A DNA stretch of 64,000 nucleotides, from contig NZ_CP056775.1 in NCBI RefSeq assembly GCF_016894445.1, positions 124,001 to 188,000 on the forward strand, in the 5' to 3' direction. The notes under the pieces were generated by a model. It was not told the DNA's origin, searched no databases, and saw nothing but the letters and a program-made list of their open reading frames with translations. Shown piece after piece: positions 9,067 through 15,787 of this stretch. The translations under genes were made by a program, and so were the position numbers. Numbering within the stretch: the stretch's first letter is position 1; the number at the start of each line of letters is the position of its first letter. Source of the stretch: Dyadobacter sandarakinus (GTDB taxonomy: Bacteria; Bacteroidota; Bacteroidia; Cytophagales; Spirosomataceae).

Positions 9067-9398
9067 GTGCGTGAGAAAAAGTATTGTAAACGCAGGCGGC
9101 TTTTATACAGCCTTTATCAAGATTATTTCGACCAGGGATTATCATCACACTTCATCGCAAACCTGGTGAACGATGACTTGCAAAGCCCAGATTTGGTGTC
9201 GGCAGAAGACATTAAATTGTCTGTTCTATTTCAAGGGTAGAGCCAAAGTCACCAAACGGCTCCCGCCTGCACGGGCGTCGCCCATCGAGTCCTGCGAAAA
9301 AACAAGCTGCTCCCAATTCGCCCATCCAATGGTCAGATCCGGATGATTTGGACGCTATTCAAAATCAAATTGTCAAATCTAAATTTTCTAAAGCATGA
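9067..9398 (+). pseudogene. Small mobilization-type accessory gene with a frameshift
   Basis: Reading from a GTG at 9067 gives VREKKYCKRRRLLYSLYQDY, then FDQGLSSHFIANLVNDDL, then a stop at 9238. One base back, the next frame continues plausibly as EPKSPNGSRLHGRRPSSPAK and on to WSDPDDLDAIQNQIVKSKF, ending at the TGA at 9396-9398. That stop overlaps the parA start as ATGA. Overlap coupling plus the sensible sequence on both sides suggests one original protein of about 110 residues split by a -1 shift near GGG at 9235-9237. It could be a mutation, a sequencing error or programmed frameshifting. I infer a relation to small basic proteins found next to ParA-like genes on Cytophagales elements. 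The start is uncertain. Confidence 0.5.
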
Positions 9399-10093
9399 GT
9401 CGCATTATCGAATTTACCCTGCAATCGAAGGGCGGGGTAGGGAAGAGTCTTCATACCTATTGCCGTTCATTATCTGTTCCAGAAGAGCATTCACTTTTTG
9501 TCGATGTGGATAGCTCGACGCAGACTTCAACAAGGCAGCTAAAATTTCTGGGCCCGGAAAGACTGGAGACCAATTCACTTTTAGATGCCCGTGATGTTCT
9601 CGTGCGTGATAAGTTCCTGGGTTATATGGAAAGCCTTTCGGAAAGTAACTTTGAGCGGATCTACATGGATTTCGGCGCACCTGAGTCAGAACAAATTCCT
9701 GCGCTCATCCAGCGTGACATACCATTTAAAGAATTTTGCGACGAATTGGGCTTTACTGTGGCGTTCAACATCATCATTGGCGGTGGGGGAGCGTACAAAG
9801 CATCGGTGGATTACCTCCAAAAGCTTGTATCTGTCGTCGATAGTAAGTTCGAGACAATTGTTTGGGAAAACATTACCAGCTTCAATCAATTCCCTGCACT
9901 TTCCAAGGAGCTTGCCGGGAACTGCAAACGGATGGGATTGCGATACCGCCGGTTCGGCGATTTCGAGCCTTCGACCTTGCTAGGTGGCCAGGTGCTGGAC
10001 GGCATCAGGAAAGGCTTTGCGCTTTCTGACTACACACCTGGCGCGCGCATTAGATTAAAGAAAGAACTTAACGAAAATTTCGGGCATGAGTAG
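9395..10093 (+). CDS. ParA/MinD-like P-loop ATPase
   Basis: A 232-residue ATPase with the deviant Walker A motif KGGVGKS (residues 12-18), and LFVDVDSSTQTS in place of the usual switch motif. IYMDFGAPESEQIP corresponds to the Walker B strand. It is shorter and more divergent than chromosomal ParA. ParA-like proteins of this kind occur in partition modules and beside mobilization genes, where they position DNA or a transfer complex. The start overlaps the preceding frame (ATGA) and the end overlaps the next gene by 8 bases, so the four-gene run is one operon. No ParB-like partner is present. Confidence 0.75.
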   Translation: MSRIIEFTLQSKGGVGKSLHTYCRSLSVPEEHSLFVDVDSSTQTSTRQLKFLGPERLETNSLLDARDVLVRDKFLGYMESLSESNFERIYMDFGAPESEQIPALIQRDIPFKEFCDELGFTVAFNIIIGGGGAYKASVDYLQKLVSVVDSKFETIVWENITSFNQFPALSKELAGNCKRMGLRYRRFGDFEPSTLLGGQVLDGIRKGFALSDYTPGARIRLKKELNENFGHE

Positions 10094-10610
10094 CAATATC
10101 AAGGAGTTCGTAACGAAAATTAAAGGACAATTTTCGGCGAAGTATGGAATTGAGATGGATGATTGGTCCGCGATGGTAATGGCCGAAATAAGTGAGCGTT
10201 TTATGGTGCTCAACCACTCGGTGAAGAAGTCAGCGGATAAAATTGAGGAAGCGGCACGCAGCGTCAAGGGCAAAACTTACCCAGTCAGCTTCAACTCGTC
10301 GCAAGAGGCTTTTAAGCTAGGCCTAGGTTTGATGGCTCCTTTTGCCGGAATGTGTAGCCTGGTTGCAGTGTTATTTTTCTGGTACAAGACAAGTACTCAG
10401 GAGTATCAATCGATCAAGGATATTGCTCAATCATACGAGAATTTGAGAGTGTACCGAATCCTAATGCAGGAGGGCGAGGTTGTGCAACGTGAGGGGCAGT
10501 ATTATCTAACTCTGTCATTAGCGAACAAGAAAGCTGGCGACATCCTGATCGGTAAGGAATATGTATTTGAAGGTAAAAAGAAACGCATACTTGTACCCTT
10601 GGGCAGATAA
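10086..10610 (+). CDS. Single-span membrane protein of the ParA cassette
   Basis: A 174-residue protein without a recognised family. An N-terminal soluble helical part (about 1-70) is followed by one hydrophobic segment (GLGLMAPFAGMCSLVAVLFF, about residues 79-98). A cytoplasmic or periplasmic tail of about 75 residues follows, ending in a basic stretch (GKKKRILVPLGR). There is no signal peptide. Its start lies inside the parA end, indicating translational coupling. In this position it may tether the ParA-like protein or a relaxosome to the membrane; that is inference from context. Confidence 0.6.
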   Translation: MSSNIKEFVTKIKGQFSAKYGIEMDDWSAMVMAEISERFMVLNHSVKKSADKIEEAARSVKGKTYPVSFNSSQEAFKLGLGLMAPFAGMCSLVAVLFFWYKTSTQEYQSIKDIAQSYENLRVYRILMQEGEVVQREGQYYLTLSLANKKAGDILIGKEYVFEGKKKRILVPLGR

Positions 10611-10612
10611 TC

Positions 10613-10840
10613 ATGGATATGGAGAAGAAGAAATTTAGAAAAAAAGGAGGCCGTCCGCGGTTGCCCGAGTATGAAAAGCGCGTGAATGTGACTGTGATGC
10701 TTACTCCTACGGAAATAAAGCGGTTACGAAGCGAATGCCAGGATTATGTGCCTGTTTTCGGCGTGTTTTTGCGGCAGAAGTTGCTTACCACGAAAACAGT
10801 GCTCTTATCGAGAGCAGTCGATCCAGAAGTAAGATTGTAA
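10613..10840 (+). CDS. Ribbon-helix-helix mobilization accessory protein (MobC/MobB-like)
   Basis: A 75-residue basic protein: MEKKKFRKKGGRPRLPEYEK, then RVNVTVMLTPTEIKRLRSEC. The GRPR linker followed by a beta strand (VNVTVML) and two helices is the ribbon-helix-helix arrangement of plasmid mobilization accessory proteins that bind oriT. It follows the membrane-protein gene by 2 bases. A normal partner would be a relaxase downstream, but none is present here. The ATG at 10619 is an equally good start. Confidence 0.6.
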   Translation: MDMEKKKFRKKGGRPRLPEYEKRVNVTVMLTPTEIKRLRSECQDYVPVFGVFLRQKLLTTKTVLLSRAVDPEVRL

Positions 10841-10876
10841 ATAGCCAACCTATTAAAAGTAAGCGGAGCGCTGATC

Positions 10877-11170
10877 ATGATTGCGAAGCGGCTCGAATAT
10901 AATGCGCTGGTTAGCAAAGATTTTCTTGATATGACTGTCGGGCTGAAGAATATGGTGCGGGAGGTACGTTTTAGAATCAACGAGGTAGTGACAAGTCAAG
11001 CGATCTTACCAAAAGTTGCACGTTCGCTATCCTGTTTGAAGGATGCGATTTCAGCTCATCAAACAGCGACGGTAACATTGAAGGACGTTTCTGGATGGAA
11101 TCTGTATCTTACCGAGATTGTGGCCGAACTGGAAGCGTTTTGCACAAGTAATGGCTTGGACATCGACTAG
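10877..11170 (+). CDS. Small uncharacterised helical protein
   Basis: A 97-residue protein, predicted to be mostly helical (MIAKRLEYNALVSKDFLDMT, LKNMVREVRFRINEV). It has no known motif. It is the last gene of the ParA cassette, separated from the ribbon-helix-helix gene by 36 bases. It might be the displaced C-terminal half of a MobC-type protein, since ribbon-helix-helix mobilization proteins are often longer than 75 residues, but no frameshift could be demonstrated. About 110 bases separate it from the AAA ATPase gene. Confidence 0.45.
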   Translation: MIAKRLEYNALVSKDFLDMTVGLKNMVREVRFRINEVVTSQAILPKVARSLSCLKDAISAHQTATVTLKDVSGWNLYLTEIVAELEAFCTSNGLDID

Positions 11171-11235
11171 CTGAGCGCAATGGACAGATTGGGAGCAAGA
11201 TACTCTTCCCACTTTGTTTTGTAATAGAAATGTTA

Positions 11236-11265
11236 TTTGTAAGTTACAGAAATGTGTTATTTTTG
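11236..11265 (+). promoter_or_regulatory. Promoter of the AAA ATPase gene inside an inverted repeat
   Basis: TTTG at 11236-11239 and TATTTTTG at 11258-11265 are separated by 18 bases, close to the -33/-7 (TTTG, TAnnTTTG) pattern of Bacteroidota promoters. The region is an imperfect inverted repeat: TTATTTGTAAGTTACAGAAA on the left mirrors the arm ending ACTCACAAATAGC. It is therefore probably an operator as well. The gene starts at 11284. Confidence 0.55.
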
Positions 11266-11283
11266 TAACTCACAAATAGCAAT

Positions 11284-12480
11284 TTGGAAGCACTGTTCAC
11301 AAAATATCTACCGAAACTACAACGCACGTCAACCAAGTTCGTGCGTGACTTTATCCATCAAATCGACTGGGAACGAAATCGATTGATCGGCATTAAAGGC
11401 GCTCGTGGTGCTGGAAAGACAACCCTCGTACTGCAATATTTAAAGCAAATAGCGCTACCAACCGGCCAATCGTTATACGTCAGCCTGGATGATCTTTATT
11501 TTAGCGCGCATCGACTTTATGATCTAGGTGAAGCTTTTGTCAGGACTGGCGGGCGGCTACTGGTACTGGATGAAGTTCACCGATATATCAATTGGTCGCA
11601 GGAAATCAAAAACCTTTACGACGACTTTCCTGATTTACGAATCGTATTTACGGGTTCATCCATCATGCACTTGGAGCGCAGCAAAGGTGATTTGAGTCGC
11701 CGTGCTGTCATGTATCATTTACATGGACTCTCGTTCCGTGAGTTTCTTCAAATCCAGCAGATTGCTTCCTGGTCTGCGGTAACTCTGCCAGATCTTTTGA
11801 ACAATCACACGCAAATAGCGCTGGATATCACGGAGACAATCAAACCATTAGCTCACTGGAATGACTATCTGCAATATGGATACTATCCCTACTTTTTGGA
11901 GAATAAAGATGTCTACGCACAGAAGTTGACCGAGACAATTCAGCTCAGTTTGGAGCTGGATTTGCCAGCCGTTTACGGGATAAGTTATGCTTCTGTTGAC
12001 AAGCTGAAACAACTGCTCGTTGTGCTGGCCGAAAGCGTTCCCATGAAACCGAACATCAGCAAGCTTAGTGAAACGCTGAATACGAGTAGGGCACTTGTGG
12101 TTGAGTACATGCATTATCTGGAAGAGTTGGGTGTACTCATGTTGTTACACAGGGACAGCTTTGGCATCACCAGATTGCAGAAACCTGAGAAGGTGTATCT
12201 AAGTCATCCAAACCTTCAATATGCATTGCACGAGAGTCGTCCGGATATTGGAACATTGCGTGAAAGCTTTTTCCTGAGCCAGGTTCAGCCGCTACATAAA
12301 GTTGAGTACACGGAGAAGGGAGACTTCAAACTGGATAGGAAGGTGACGGTTGAAGTAGGAGGGGCGAACAAAACCAGGCAACAGCTCGCAGGTGTTGAGA
12401 ATGCGTATGTAGGTGCTGATGGGCTTGAAGTGGGGTATGGAGATAAGATTCCGCTTTGGATGTTTGGGATGTTGTACTGA
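11284..12480 (+). CDS. AAA ATPase of the AAA_14/DUF4143 type
   Basis: A 398-residue ATPase, with Walker A GARGAGKTT (about residues 39-47), Walker B LLVLDEVHRY (about 93-102) and sensor-type FTGSSI (about 123-128). A helix-rich middle follows, then a winged-helix-like region and a nuclease-fold-like end, as in AAA_14/DUF4143 proteins (usually 380-430 residues). The start is TTG at 11284, the first suitable codon after a clear promoter. Such proteins are frequent in accessory regions and some act as toxin or defence components; the specific role is unknown. It stands between the mobilization-like cassette and a highly structured non-coding stretch. Confidence 0.72.
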   Translation: MEALFTKYLPKLQRTSTKFVRDFIHQIDWERNRLIGIKGARGAGKTTLVLQYLKQIALPTGQSLYVSLDDLYFSAHRLYDLGEAFVRTGGRLLVLDEVHRYINWSQEIKNLYDDFPDLRIVFTGSSIMHLERSKGDLSRRAVMYHLHGLSFREFLQIQQIASWSAVTLPDLLNNHTQIALDITETIKPLAHWNDYLQYGYYPYFLENKDVYAQKLTETIQLSLELDLPAVYGISYASVDKLKQLLVVLAESVPMKPNISKLSETLNTSRALVVEYMHYLEELGVLMLLHRDSFGITRLQKPEKVYLSHPNLQYALHESRPDIGTLRESFFLSQVQPLHKVEYTEKGDFKLDRKVTVEVGGANKTRQQLAGVENAYVGADGLEVGYGDKIPLWMFGMLY

Positions 12481-12494
12481 TTTTCCCGTTTGCT

Positions 12495-12539
12495 ATTAGG
12501 ATCGAATCACCGAGTTAAAATCGGTAGTTCGATCCTAAT
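12495..12539. repeat. Long hairpin just after the AAA ATPase gene
   Basis: ATTAGGATCGAA (12495-12506) pairs perfectly with TTCGATCCTAAT (12528-12539). An inner stem ACCGA/TCGGT (12509-12513 with 12521-12525) closes a 7-base loop, giving almost 19 continuous pairs with one G-T pair and one mismatch. There is no T tail, so simple termination is not obvious. Confidence 0.75.
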
Positions 12540-12570
12540 GCGCCTTGTTGATGGATATGTCCCGGAAAAT

Positions 12571-12650
12571 TCAAGCCAATTCTATCCAAATCGACCAAAT
12601 TCTAACTTTTTCAACCAAATTCAACCGTTTTCTACCTGTTTCGAATTTGT
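12571..12650. repeat. Eight tandem 10-bp phased degenerate repeats
   Basis: Eight consecutive 10-base units begin TCnA. Position 6 is C in seven of the eight and position 10 is T in seven of the eight. Examples are TCGACCAAAT, TCAACCAAAT and TCAACCGTTT. A 10-base period is not a codon multiple, so the signal is at DNA level and places the same bases on one face of the helix. Iteron-like protein binding or DNA bending are possible roles. Confidence 0.7.
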
Positions 12651-12667
12651 GGTGTTTTTTCTTAGTA

Positions 12668-12759
12668 GCAAGCTATGTTTTTCCATGGTCGAAATGCTGC
12701 TTCGCATCTTCGACCATGGAAAAACGGCTTGCCCTTCGGGAGTCAATTCGCCGGAGGGC
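12668..12759. repeat. Two further strong hairpins
   Basis: GTTTTTCCATGGTCGAA (12677-12693) pairs perfectly with its complement at 12709-12725. It is capped by ATGC/GCAT and enclosed by GCAAGC (12668-12673) with GCTTGC (12727-12732). A second hairpin, GCCCTTCGG (12731-12739) with CCGGAGGGC (12751-12759), overlaps its end by two bases and contains one G-T pair. Such structures are seen in transfer or replication origins and in structured RNAs. No protein-coding reading is convincing here. Confidence 0.75.
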
Positions 12760-13094
12760 TTATTGTAAAGAATGATGACAAGGGGAGTTTCGTTCTAAGG
12801 TGGTCTGCCCAGCATAGCTAGCTATAAAAGAGAATTTTTAACAACGAGGCAATATAGTAACTGCTGGCGATCGAGGGCTATTCTGTGGATTTCGGAATGT
12901 TTCTATGAGATAGCTAATGAACAGCAAGGCAATAGTTTTGTTTTATTTAATGGATCTTGAAGTTAGCGAGGTTATCAGCGACTTGTTGAAAACGTGCGAT
13001 AGTATGATACTACTTCTTCCTAAGGTGTGGACTTAGTTGATCAACCTATTCGCAGTGTCATTTTAAGTCTTTCTTATATGTATTTTGAAATTAG
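12760..13094. other. Non-coding stretch before the regulator gene
   Basis: No convincing gene. A 39-codon frame from the ATG at 12917 to the TAG at 13036 (MNSKAIVLFYLMDLEV...) is the longest with an ATG, but has no supporting evidence. A 10-base palindrome, GTTGATCAAC, lies near 13040. Confidence 0.4.
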
Positions 13095-13134
13095 CCAAGT
13101 TTTGGCACTTGTCACTATATTTGCCAAAACTTGG
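13095..13134 (+). promoter_or_regulatory. Perfect inverted-repeat operator over a promoter
   Basis: CCAAGTTTTGGCA (13095-13107) and TGCCAAAACTTGG (13122-13134) are exact reverse complements, 14 bases apart. The spacer runs into TATATTTG (13116-13123), an exact TAnnTTTG -7 element. The regulator gene starts at 13144. A dimer bound here would block transcription, so autoregulation by the winged-helix protein encoded just downstream is likely. Confidence 0.75.
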
Positions 13135-13143
13135 TAGACCGTT

Positions 13144-13887
13144 ATGCAGCGAGAAAGGATAATAGAGCAAGTACGACCCAACGAAACGATTAGTAGGCTT
13201 AAATTGCTCTCTCTGCTAAGAGAGGAATATCCTCATGCCAAGTTGAATACGCTCGATTGGCATATTCACACTCTTCTTGTGCAAGGAAAACTAGTAAGGA
13301 AAGGTCGTGGCTCCTATGCTGTTGCCAGTAATGAGTCCATTTTATCCAGTTTTACCCCAACGCTGCCAGAGGAATTAAGCGAAATCGGACAGCGTCTGGG
13401 TCGTAAGTTCCCATTGATAACTACCTGTGTCTGGACGACGTCTGTCTTGCATTCGTTTGTTATGCAACAACCCACGATTACTTATTGGTTGGTTGAAGTT
13501 GAGCGAGACGAGGTTGACGCTATCTTCAATTTTATTCTCAATGACTTGTTCATTAACGGGTTGTCAATTCCTATCATTCGATCTGATGACTTGGCCCTGA
13601 TGGAGCGCTATACGCACGGCCGGTCGATCATGCTTCTAGTGAAGCCACTAATTAGCGAAGCGCCCCTGAGGAAAAATGATGATGAATTGAATGTACCTAC
13701 TGCCGAAAAAATTATAGTTGACTTGGTCGCAGATGCCAATGTTTTCGGTTTCCTCGTGGAGGAGTTACCATCTCTTTTTGCTGATCTCAGCCACCGGTTC
13801 TTATTGAATCAAGATCGACTCCGACGGTACGCCAGACGTCGACATAAATTATCACTCTTTGATAGTTATTTACCTCAACTACCATAA
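13144..13887 (+). CDS. AbiEi-like winged-helix protein (DUF6577-like), putative BREX regulator
   Basis: A 247-residue protein. The N-terminus (about 1-65) is a winged helix like that of AbiEi antitoxins: ISRLKLLSLLREEYPHAKLN, TLDWHIHTLLVQGKLVRKGR, GSYAV. The rest resembles the DUF6577 group of Bacteroidota, with CVWTTSVLHSFV, TYWLVEVERDEVDAIFNFIL, PTAEKIIVDLVAD and a basic end RLRRYARRRHKL. AbiEi proteins normally repress their operon and neutralise the nucleotidyltransferase AbiEii. No AbiEii gene follows; the BREX genes do. It occupies the place where type 1 BREX loci often carry a WYL-type regulator (BrxR), and a perfect operator sits at its promoter. I infer that it regulates itself and perhaps BREX. 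Confidence 0.6.
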   Translation: MQRERIIEQVRPNETISRLKLLSLLREEYPHAKLNTLDWHIHTLLVQGKLVRKGRGSYAVASNESILSSFTPTLPEELSEIGQRLGRKFPLITTCVWTTSVLHSFVMQQPTITYWLVEVERDEVDAIFNFILNDLFINGLSIPIIRSDDLALMERYTHGRSIMLLVKPLISEAPLRKNDDELNVPTAEKIIVDLVADANVFGFLVEELPSLFADLSHRFLLNQDRLRRYARRRHKLSLFDSYLPQLP

Positions 13888-13978
13888 AGATACATCAGAG
13901 CTGACTAGCTTAACGTTAGTTAGCCTCAAAATAGTAGGCAGTTTGTTAGTGGCATTAATCGTGATATAACGAAATACG

Positions 13979-14455
13979 ATGAGATTTATAGAAAACCTTT
14001 TACACACCAGATTGGCCATTCTTACATTAAGCCAGGCAGCTGGTTGGGTAACCCCAATCGGTGCCGGTGAGACCGAAATGCTGGCTTTCGTGCTGCCTCG
14101 CACCGCCCCCGCAGCCGCTGTCCGATTGGGCTGTGCCATCGCCTGCCACAAACATGATGAGGCAGTAGGAGCTGGAAATTACCATTTGTTCCGGCTAACG
14201 ACGCCTGTTGAGGAGCGACTGAGCCGCGCCATAGCAGCAGCGACAAAACCCCTGCCTCTTGCTGGGTTGGAAGCAGCAGTGGCGTACTTGACGCATATCA
14301 CCGAAGGCATGGCCATCGACGCGCAGCCGGGCCCTGTTCGGACGGGCTTATACACCGACCTGACGGACAATCCAATGGATGCACTTATTTGCGTGGCCAA
14401 ACATTACCTGCTGGCCTACCAACAGGGGTATCAAACCTATCCTTACTTCTCATGA
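13979..14455 (+). CDS. BrxE-like protein, first gene of the BREX operon
   Basis: A 158-residue protein. The patterns LHTRLAILTLSQAAGWV, LPRTAPAAAVRLGCAIA, CHKHDEAVGAGNYHLFRL and VEERLSRAI match my memory of the small BrxE family found in type 6 BREX loci. There is no signal peptide or membrane segment; function is unknown in the family. Its stop overlaps the brxA start (ATGA), so it belongs to the same translationally coupled operon. The gap of 91 bases before it holds no clear promoter match, so it may also be read from the regulator promoter at 13116. The family assignment is moderate; the operon membership is clear. Confidence 0.5.
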   Translation: MRFIENLLHTRLAILTLSQAAGWVTPIGAGETEMLAFVLPRTAPAAAVRLGCAIACHKHDEAVGAGNYHLFRLTTPVEERLSRAIAAATKPLPLAGLEAAVAYLTHITEGMAIDAQPGPVRTGLYTDLTDNPMDALICVAKHYLLAYQQGYQTYPYFS

Positions 14456-15225
14456 CGTCGGCATATACTACAGACTTACTGAAAGCTACGGGTTTGGTTC
14501 AGGAGACATTAGTCCTGCTCGAAGCCTATCAACCCGGTCAGCCTAAAGAAGCGTTTAGTCGCTTCGTAAAAGAAACGGACCTGTTGGGTAAGGCTACCCA
14601 AAACCGAGTAGACGACATTCTTCGCTCCAACTTTTTCCGGCGTTACGTGGCCGCTGGTTCCGATACGGTGGCGGCTCTGAAAAGCTTGCAGGTGAATCAA
14701 ATAGGTTTTGAGGTGCTAAACCAACTATTTCTGGTGTTCACCTGCCGGGTTAATACCATTTTGAGCGATTTTATCCGGCAGGTTTATTGGCCGAAGGTGG
14801 CCGCTGGAGAGAGTCGGGTTCAAACCACTGATCCTGCTGAGTTTATACAGGAGGCTATTGCAGAAAGGCGTACGACAACGGCCTGGTCGGCCTCAACCAG
14901 TCAGAAAGTCGCAGAGCACCTGATTGCCTGTTTAATTGATTTTCGATTGATTGAAAAAAACAAAGCTATTCGATACTTTTCACCCGCAGATGCCACCGTC
15001 AACTTTCTGTTGCATGAAGGCCATTTCAAGGGCTTGTCAGATATGCAGCTCCTCCAGTTACCAGACTGGGCGGTGTTGGGGCTATCGACCAATGATCTGA
15101 TCCGTCGCATTAAACAACTGGCGCAGCGTGGCCACTTTATTGCCCAATATTCGGGTGAGTTAGTGACTATTTCCTGGTTTTACCAATCCCTAGAAGCTAC
15201 AGCCGATGGAATCAGTAGAGCATAA
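14452..15225 (+). CDS. brxA: BREX protein BrxA (DUF1819)
   Basis: A 257-residue protein starting MTSAYTTDLLKATGLVQETL at the ATG that overlaps the preceding stop. BrxA is a small helical DNA-binding protein of BREX loci. The characteristic N-terminus (Leu-rich, then LVQETLVLLEAY) and the segment TQNRVDDILRSNFFRRYV fit the DUF1819 family, as does its position directly before brxB. At 257 residues it is longer than typical type 1 BrxA of about 200. The end overlaps brxB by 20 bases. Confidence 0.8.
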   Translation: MTSAYTTDLLKATGLVQETLVLLEAYQPGQPKEAFSRFVKETDLLGKATQNRVDDILRSNFFRRYVAAGSDTVAALKSLQVNQIGFEVLNQLFLVFTCRVNTILSDFIRQVYWPKVAAGESRVQTTDPAEFIQEAIAERRTTTAWSASTSQKVAEHLIACLIDFRLIEKNKAIRYFSPADATVNFLLHEGHFKGLSDMQLLQLPDWAVLGLSTNDLIRRIKQLAQRGHFIAQYSGELVTISWFYQSLEATADGISRA

Positions 15226-15775
15226 ATTCAACACCATGCTGGACGAGTTAAGCAGACCGTCCACCAACCACTATGCGGGAGATAAACAGATTTACTACCT
15301 GACGTTTCCTCCCGATCAAGCACTGTCCGTTAAACGAAAAACGGAGACGTTGACCAAACTCGCTGAGTTCAAAGGCTGGACGGTTCACCTAGTGTCAATT
15401 GCCAACGTGATCAACGACTTCTTTGGCAATAGCCCTGATCGGGAAATCTGGCTGGACCAGGAGCAGTATTATGACGCACTGACCATCGCGAGCCTTTTTG
15501 ATGACCTTGGTGCGTCGGTTCGCAGCCAGCGGATCATTGAGCAGGCCATTTTAGCCAAACAGGCTGAAGTAAGTCACCTGAAAAAGGCGTTACTGCTTAT
15601 TACCGATCTGGAATGCCTGCACCCTTACTCACGCTTTGGACCGATTGAACAGCAGCTGTACAGTGATATTCTAATGCCGATGGTTGTCCTATATCCAGGT
15701 CAGCTAACCGGATCGAGTCTTGACTTTTTATCGATTTATCCGCCCGACGGCTCATACCGGTCCAAACACCTTTAA
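15206..15775 (+). CDS. brxB: BREX protein BrxB (DUF1788)
   Basis: A 189-residue protein with the DUF1788 pattern. It starts MESVEHKFNTMLDELSRPST, then YYLTFPPDQALSVKRKTETL, a central HLVSIANVINDFF, and the closing ALLLITDLECLHPYSRFGPI ... MPMVVLYPGQLTGSSLDFL. BrxB is essential for most BREX activity but its biochemistry is unresolved. It overlaps brxA and is followed by brxC after 12 bases. Length is normal. Confidence 0.88.
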   Translation: MESVEHKFNTMLDELSRPSTNHYAGDKQIYYLTFPPDQALSVKRKTETLTKLAEFKGWTVHLVSIANVINDFFGNSPDREIWLDQEQYYDALTIASLFDDLGASVRSQRIIEQAILAKQAEVSHLKKALLLITDLECLHPYSRFGPIEQQLYSDILMPMVVLYPGQLTGSSLDFLSIYPPDGSYRSKHL

Positions 15776-15787
15776 CCATACCAGGAA

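Noticed and set aside
12668..12732. A retron msd-type hairpin for the reverse transcriptase
   Set aside because: It lies more than 5 kb from the reverse transcriptase gene, with other operons between. The enzyme is also not of retron type as far as the motifs show.
12490..12775. Open frames of 76-92 residues through the hairpin and phased-repeat region
   Set aside because: They run through perfect inverted repeats and the 10-base periodic array, have low-complexity translations and no start signal. The structure is explained at DNA or RNA level.
13888..13978. Second operator for the AbiEi-like protein before the brxE-like gene
   Set aside because: The gap contains only an 8-base palindrome around AACGTT and no copy of the CCAAGTTTTGG motif.
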